NCBI RefSeq assembly: GCF_040958095.1
Contig: NC_091152.1
Span: 20,121,787 to 20,185,786 of the forward strand
Direction: 5' to 3'
DNA length: 64,000 bases
Source of the DNA: Procambarus clarkii
Taxonomy: Eukaryota; Arthropoda; Malacostraca; Decapoda; Cambaridae
Part shown: positions 59,907-64,000 of the stretch, in pieces
Numbering within the stretch: the stretch's first letter is position 1
Layout: each line of letters starts with the position of its first letter
Translations under genes and position numbers: made by a program
Notes under the pieces: model-generated
Databases searched by the model: none
What the model was told of the DNA's origin: nothing
What the model saw: only the letters and a program-made list of their open reading frames with translations

Positions 59907-60118
59907 TTATTACTTAACCTATACCGTTGATAGGTATAGGTTAAGTTATAATTGTAATTACGAAGCAATAAGATGCTTATCTTAACATACTAAGAAGGTT
60001 AGGTAAGGTCGGTGTTTTCTATGAAGCTTTTCAAGGTAAACTAAAATATTCACAATCAATTAGTATGTCACATATGCACTTATTAAATAAGCCAATATTG
60101 ACTATACGGAACGGGTTG
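59906..60118 (+). mobile_element. Half copy of the long palindromic element
   Basis: Matches the right arm of 32860-33246: ATTATTACTTAACCTATA at the centre, then AAGCAATAAGATGCTTATC, AGGTTAGGTAAGGTCGGTG and ACTATACGGAACGGGTTG. Only about 20 bp of the left arm remains before the 27-bp array begins. A gap of about 10 bp is seen near the outer end (CAAAAGTGCG missing). Confidence 0.86.
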
Positions 60119-60327
60119 CATCTTGATTCTACAACAACAAAATACTCAATATGTGTCTAGTTGCTATAGAAAAAAAATTCATGTGCCAGCCAGTGATTAT
60201 GCCTCAACATTTCAAAATTTAAACATTTCTGATATTTCTGCGTTAATTTAATTTCAATTTATACAAATTGTAGAGCTATTAAAATTGCACTTAATCGACA
60301 TGATTGATGAGAATTGATTTGGAAACT
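60119..60327. other. AT-rich unassigned sequence
   Basis: Nothing recognised. Confidence 0.4.
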
Positions 60328-60565
60328 GGGGCCAGATTCACGAAAGCACTTACGAACCTGTCCATCTTTTCTCAATCTGTGCCGGCTTTGTTTACAATTA
60401 TTAAACAGTTAATGAGCTCGGAAGCACCAGGAGGCTGTTTATAACAATAACAACAGTTGATTGGCAAGTTTTCATGCTTGTAAACTGTTTAATAAATGTA
60501 ACCAAAGCCGTCAAAGATTGAGGAAAGATGTACACGTTCGTAAGTGCTTTCGTGAATCTGGCCCC
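60328..60565. mobile_element. Foldback element, copy 3 (short termini)
   Basis: Same core as 14728-15031 and 21015-21745. Both ends lack about 14 bp of the terminal unit (GGGGCCAGATTCACGAAAGC runs straight to ACTTACGAACC; the right end CGTAAGTGCTTTCGTGAATC shows the same loss). Symmetric loss at both ends suggests that the ends are copied from or converted by each other. Confidence 0.87.
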
Positions 60566-60639
60566 TGGGCCATCAAACAGTCTGAAGTTGTAGAAAATGA
60601 CGTAGAAAATATGAGCTTCAATGGTTTATTTCTTATTTT

Positions 60640-60824
60640 ATTTATATATACAAGAGTTGTTACATTCTTGTACAGGGACCAGCACGCGTAGTGTTCCGGG
60701 CAAGTCCTTAATCCTATGTTCCCTGGAATACGACCCGCCAAATCGTTTAACAACCAGGTACCCATTTTACTGTTGGGTAAACAGAGGCTATAGTTAAGGA
60801 TTGGCACCCGGGTAATCCTTCCCC
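60640..60824 (-). repeat. Candidate dispersed repeat beside R390
   Basis: CAACCAGGTACCCATTTTAC, CGACCCGCCAAATCGTTTAA and GGCACCCGGGTAATCC resemble the body of another decapod repeat that shares the AGGTACC...TTTTACTG block with the SINEs. There is only one copy in the window. Confidence 0.45.
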
Positions 60825-61217
60825 AACCCGTCCTTGACTTAAGTCCATTCCATCCAGTAGTCGACCCCACAGACGTATTCATCAATTTTAACATGCTGTT
60901 CATTGAAAATGGGAATTTTCTCAAAATATAAATTAATATTATAATATATTAGCATATTGTGCATATATAGGCATAGGTTAGGTTAGGTGTTTAGGTTCTG
61001 TTGGCGATTATTTGTATTTGTAGTACGTGGGTGAAGCATTTATAGCGTTGTGGTTCGAACACCAGTCGTCAGTGAAGCACTTGTTCCGGAAGTGTTCGGA
61101 CGTCATCAGTTGTGAGTCGTGTGTAAACCGTTTTCATTCATAAACAGCTGGGGGGGGGGGGGGGGTTGGCGGGTGGATGGAATCACTTTTGGGTCTTTGT
61201 TTGAAGGCCGGGCTGTT
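60825..61217 (+). repeat. Dispersed repeat R390, copy 2
   Basis: Near-identical to 19474-19860, same orientation. The copies differ by point changes and by expansion of the poly-G run (GAGGGGGG in copy 1, about 16 G residues at 61151-61166 here). Both end at CGGGCTGTTG. Confidence 0.85.
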
Positions 61218-62316
61218 GATTCTGGCACTGGTTCGAGGCGCTGCCAACTTACTAATGATGGCTTGTTACCAATATTATTTATCTGCTAACATCATGTTAA
61301 GCTTACTTTCTATGCTACGTATATGCAATATACATTCAACATAATATAAAATAAATAAATATAAAAATTTTGTAAGACTAAACAATGGTGCATGAAATGA
61401 AGCAATGTGCTGCGTAGAGACATGCTTCCTCCTCAAGTTCCTAAGGAACACTGAGGCAGCCACCACACTCCAAGCGCTCACTGGGTAGTGATGCCAACAA
61501 CTACCAGAAAAAATAATTTAAAAACACAAATCTAACTTATTTATATAAAAATGCGAAGTTTAAAAAAAATGACTCATTACTCTTGATAGGATGATGCTCC
61601 TGCGGACGGAGGGGGATGATATTACCCATCATTACATCATTATTTATCATGCAGATACGAGAGTTGCATCATACTGTTGCCATTTGGAGGAGCTCATGAT
61701 CCAAATATTTAAAAAAATTTAAATTTTGTAATTTTTCAGAAACATGTCCCTTTGTACAAGGTGTTGCAAGCCCCGCTGTCAGCAAGGCCTGAGATACACC
61801 ACAGGTCTGCACTTTTCCTGGCTTGCAAAAGCAATGATTCTTTACGGTGTTGAAGAATCAAACTTCCTTTCCAATGTGTCAGTTTCACCTCTCACACTTT
61901 CTATCTCTGTCTCTGTCTATCTCTTTGTCATTCTCTCTCTCTCACTCTCTCAGTCTATATGTATAGAATATAATGTCTGTTTTCCTGTTTGTCTGGAGTT
62001 GGAGGCCAAGCAGTCAAGGTCAGAACTGTCACACGAGAAACTTTGGAGGTATGTGAGTGTCAAAGAGCAGTCCTGGTCTGCCCAAGTGCCAGGCTCTAAG
62101 AAAAACCAGCTTTATGTGTTCCCCCCCTCCAGCGATTTTCATGACGATAGAAATAAAATCGTGAGTTGTGAAGACCGTAGAGTTTTGACGCTTATTCCAG
62201 TCGTTTACGCTTACTGAAGTGAAATGGAGGGGGGGGGGGGTAGGAAGAAAGAGGAGGGGGGGGTAACTGGGGAGTGGGATGGATAGAGGATAGGAAACGG
62301 GGAGAAAGTAGTTAGA
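61218..62316. other. Unassigned sequence
   Basis: About 1.1 kb, AT-rich at first. An open frame at 61744-62217 (157 codons) matches no family I know and includes a CT-rich low-complexity part (61895-61955). G-rich runs occur at 62227-62238 and 62256-62263. No gene is supported. Confidence 0.45.
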
Positions 62317-63185
62317 GTGTAGCAGTAGCACATGAGACCAGAAGGCATGGCAGGATGTGCAGAATACCCCCGTTGAAGAGCAGAGGTGCAACAGGTACTC
62401 TGAGAGAGAACTCTATCAACATCAGAGGCCCGAGACTGTTCAACACGCTTCCACTACACATAAGGGGCATAACTGGCCGACCCCTCACAGTGTTCAAGAG
62501 AGAACTATCAACATCAGAGGCCCGAGACTGTTCAACACGCTTCCACTACACATAAGGGACATAACTGGCCGACCCCTCACAGTGTTCAAGAGAGAACTAT
62601 CAACATCAGAGGCCCGAGACTGTACAACACGCTTCCACTACACATAAGGGGCATAACTGGCCGACCCCTCACAGTGTTCAAGAGAGAACTATCAACATCA
62701 GAGGCCCGAGACTGTTCAACACGCTTCCACTACACATAAGGGACATAACTGGCCGACCCCTCACAGTGTTCAAGAGAGAACTATCAACATCAGAGGCCCG
62801 AGACTGTACAACACGCTTCCACTACACATAAGGGGCATAACTGGCCGACCCCTCACAGTGTTCAAGAGAGAACTATCAACATCAGAGGCCCGAGACTGTT
62901 CAACACGCTTCCACTACACATAAGGGACATAACTGGCCGACCCCTCACAGTGTTCAAGAGAGAACTATCAACATCAGAGGCCCGAGACTCTTCAACACGC
63001 TTCCACTACACATAAGGGGCATAACTGGCCGACCCCTCACAGTGTTCAAGAGAGAACTGGATAAGCACCTCCAAAGGATACCTGATCAACCGGGCTGTGA
63101 CTCATACGTCAGGCTGCGAGCAGCCGCGTCTAACAGCCTGGTTGATCAGTCCAGCAACCAGGAGGCCTGGTCGACGACCGGGTGA
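62317..63185 (+). pseudogene. LINE ORF2 C-terminus with 92-bp tandem amplification
   Basis: The plus strand reads HETRRHGRMCRIPPLKSRGA, then LRENSINIRGPRLFNTLPL and HIRGITGRPLTVFKREL. After seven tandem copies it ends DKHLQRIPDQPGCDSYVRL, then AAASNSLVDQSSNQEAW, and a stop at 63183-63185. This is the C-terminus of a non-LTR retrotransposon polyprotein (RLFN.LP..IR...G.....FK..LD..L..IPDQP). Units start at AGAGAGAACT: 62403, 62497, 62589, 62681, 62773, 62865 and 62957, with the last boundary at 63049. The 92-bp period breaks the frame, and each internal unit ends in a stop. Confidence 0.85.
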
Positions 63186-63215
63186 TGCCGGGTCACCATC
63201 TGTTACCTGGGTAAA
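63165..63215 (+). mobile_element. LINE 3' end sharing SINE tail sequence
   Basis: AGGAGGCCTGGTCGACGACC then GGG matches the SINE tail at about 31533 (AGGAGGCCTGGTCGAGGACC then GGG) with one mismatch. The LINE 3' end and the SINE tail are therefore probably related. Confidence 0.65.
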
Positions 63216-63298
63216 GAATTACAATATATTATTATTTGCCTCATTTTGTGAGACATCATTTATCCTTTCGTGAGCACTGTGTCTGTCAAGTTAATGTG

Positions 63299-63403
63299 TC
63301 ATGACAGTGACATGACAGTGACATGACAGTGACATGACAGTGACATGACAGTGACATGACAGTGACATGACAGTGACATGACAGTGACATGACAGTGACA
63401 TGA
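63299..63403. repeat. 11-bp minisatellite
   Basis: About 9.5 identical copies of ATGACAGTGAC. Confidence 0.95.
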
Positions 63404-63821
63404 CAAGGTCACTATTCTACTCACGTGACGTCATCATTATTATGAGGGGGCAAGGTAATGACGTCATTACTTCCACCAGCTGTTAACTGGTCAGTTTCAA
63501 CTCCGGTGAGTCAAGGTAGTCGCCCAACAGCGCGGGGTGAAACTTACAAGTTTCACTCCCGTAAGAAACTTGTTTCTCGTCAGAAACTTACAAGAAACTT
63601 GGCCCCCTTGGTGTAGGCGAGTCACTGCTGGGCCCCACCCACACCCCCCACCCACACCCCCACCCACCTCACCTTTCACCCCCACACACCGCCACCCCCC
63701 ATTCCAGCGCCATCCACCCCCCCTCCCCCCGTCGTGAGGGTGAACTCTACCCCACCCCTCCCCTATACCTCTCCTGCGACGCCATCTGTCGGCCAGCTGG
63801 CCAACTACGCGTTGATCACAA
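63404..63821. other. Unassigned sequence with C-rich block
   Basis: About 420 bp, including CCCACCC/CCCCAC-rich DNA at 63615-63760 and AAACTTACAAG direct repeats near 63540-63600. No gene. Confidence 0.4.
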
Positions 63822-64000
63822 GGGGCCAGATTCACGAAGCAGTTACGCAAGTACTTACGAAAGTGGGGCCAGATTCACGAAGTACTTACGAACCTGGGGT
63901 CAGATTCATGAAGTAGTTACGAACCTGGGGACAGATTCACGAAGTACTTACGAACCTGGGGTCAGATTCATGAAGTAGTTACGCAAGTACTTACGAACCT
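63822..64000 (+). mobile_element. Foldback element, copy 4: terminal array cut by window edge
   Basis: At least five units beginning GGGGCCAGATTCACGAAG or GGGGTCAGATTCATGAAG and ending CTTACGAACCT. Units of 43 and about 30 bp are mixed (some lack GTTACGCAA). The element core is not reached before position 64000. Confidence 0.85.

Noticed and set aside
61744-62217. A 157-codon frame with Met start and no repeat origin
   Set aside because: I recognise no domain. It passes through a CT-rich low-complexity stretch, and I see no splice or promoter evidence. Kept as unassigned sequence.

Overview
This window looks like intergenic DNA from a repeat-bloated arthropod genome, most likely a decapod crustacean and probably a freshwater crayfish. 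That assignment is an inference. It rests on my recognising decapod-type dispersed repeats: a tRNA-headed SINE with a conserved AGGTACCTGGGTGTTAG block, a LINE 3' tail reading AAAGAGCCAGAGCTCAACC, a Penelope-like element with ACCGAAACGTC ends, and foldback elements starting GGGGCCAGATTCACGAA. There is also an abundance of TTAGG-type and CA/GT repeats. I see no intact host protein-coding gene and no rRNA or convincing functional tRNA gene. The many long open frames are by-products of tandem repeats whose units lack stop codons. More than half of the 64 kb is tandem repeat. LAYOUT. 1-925: (CT)n, a 24-bp minisatellite, a broken non-LTR reverse transcriptase (RT) piece (minus strand) and a GGT-rich tract. 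926-11480: a 10.5-kb satellite of 21/23-bp units. 11500-14000: CA tracts interleaved with three broken copies of one LINE 3' end. 14000-22900: SINE fragments, foldback elements, and minisatellites of 21, 43, 32 and 31 bp. 22276-23215: a near-perfect tRNA-like inverted repeat, a SINE and head-to-head Penelope-like ends. 23300-31900: TCTG, AT, GA, GTAT and GT microsatellites, two foldback elements sitting in (AT)n, LINE tails and a full SINE. 31871-36121: 18-bp and 20-bp minisatellites separated by a long palindromic element and a SINE whose tail is tandemly amplified. 37061-47315: a 10.25-kb satellite of 11-bp units with roughly 3.3-kb higher-order duplications. 47688-59906: minisatellites of 30, 32, 25/29, 21, 12, 51 and 27/16 bp with SINE, LINE and Penelope fragments between them. 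59906-64000: a half palindromic element, foldback elements, a LINE C-terminal fragment with a 92-bp internal tandem amplification, an 11-bp minisatellite and the start of another foldback terminal array at the window edge. HOW THE PARTS RELATE. The recurring theme is tandem amplification of pieces of mobile elements: a SINE tail (63 bp x5), a foldback terminus (43 bp x8 and x5 in opposite orientation), a LINE reading frame (92 bp x7 with a dimeric higher-order pattern), and LINE 3' tails abutting CA/GT or GTAT tracts. Many otherwise unrelated minisatellite units also carry a short internal hairpin. Nothing here supports a conventional operon or pathway; the interest lies in how the repeats arise.
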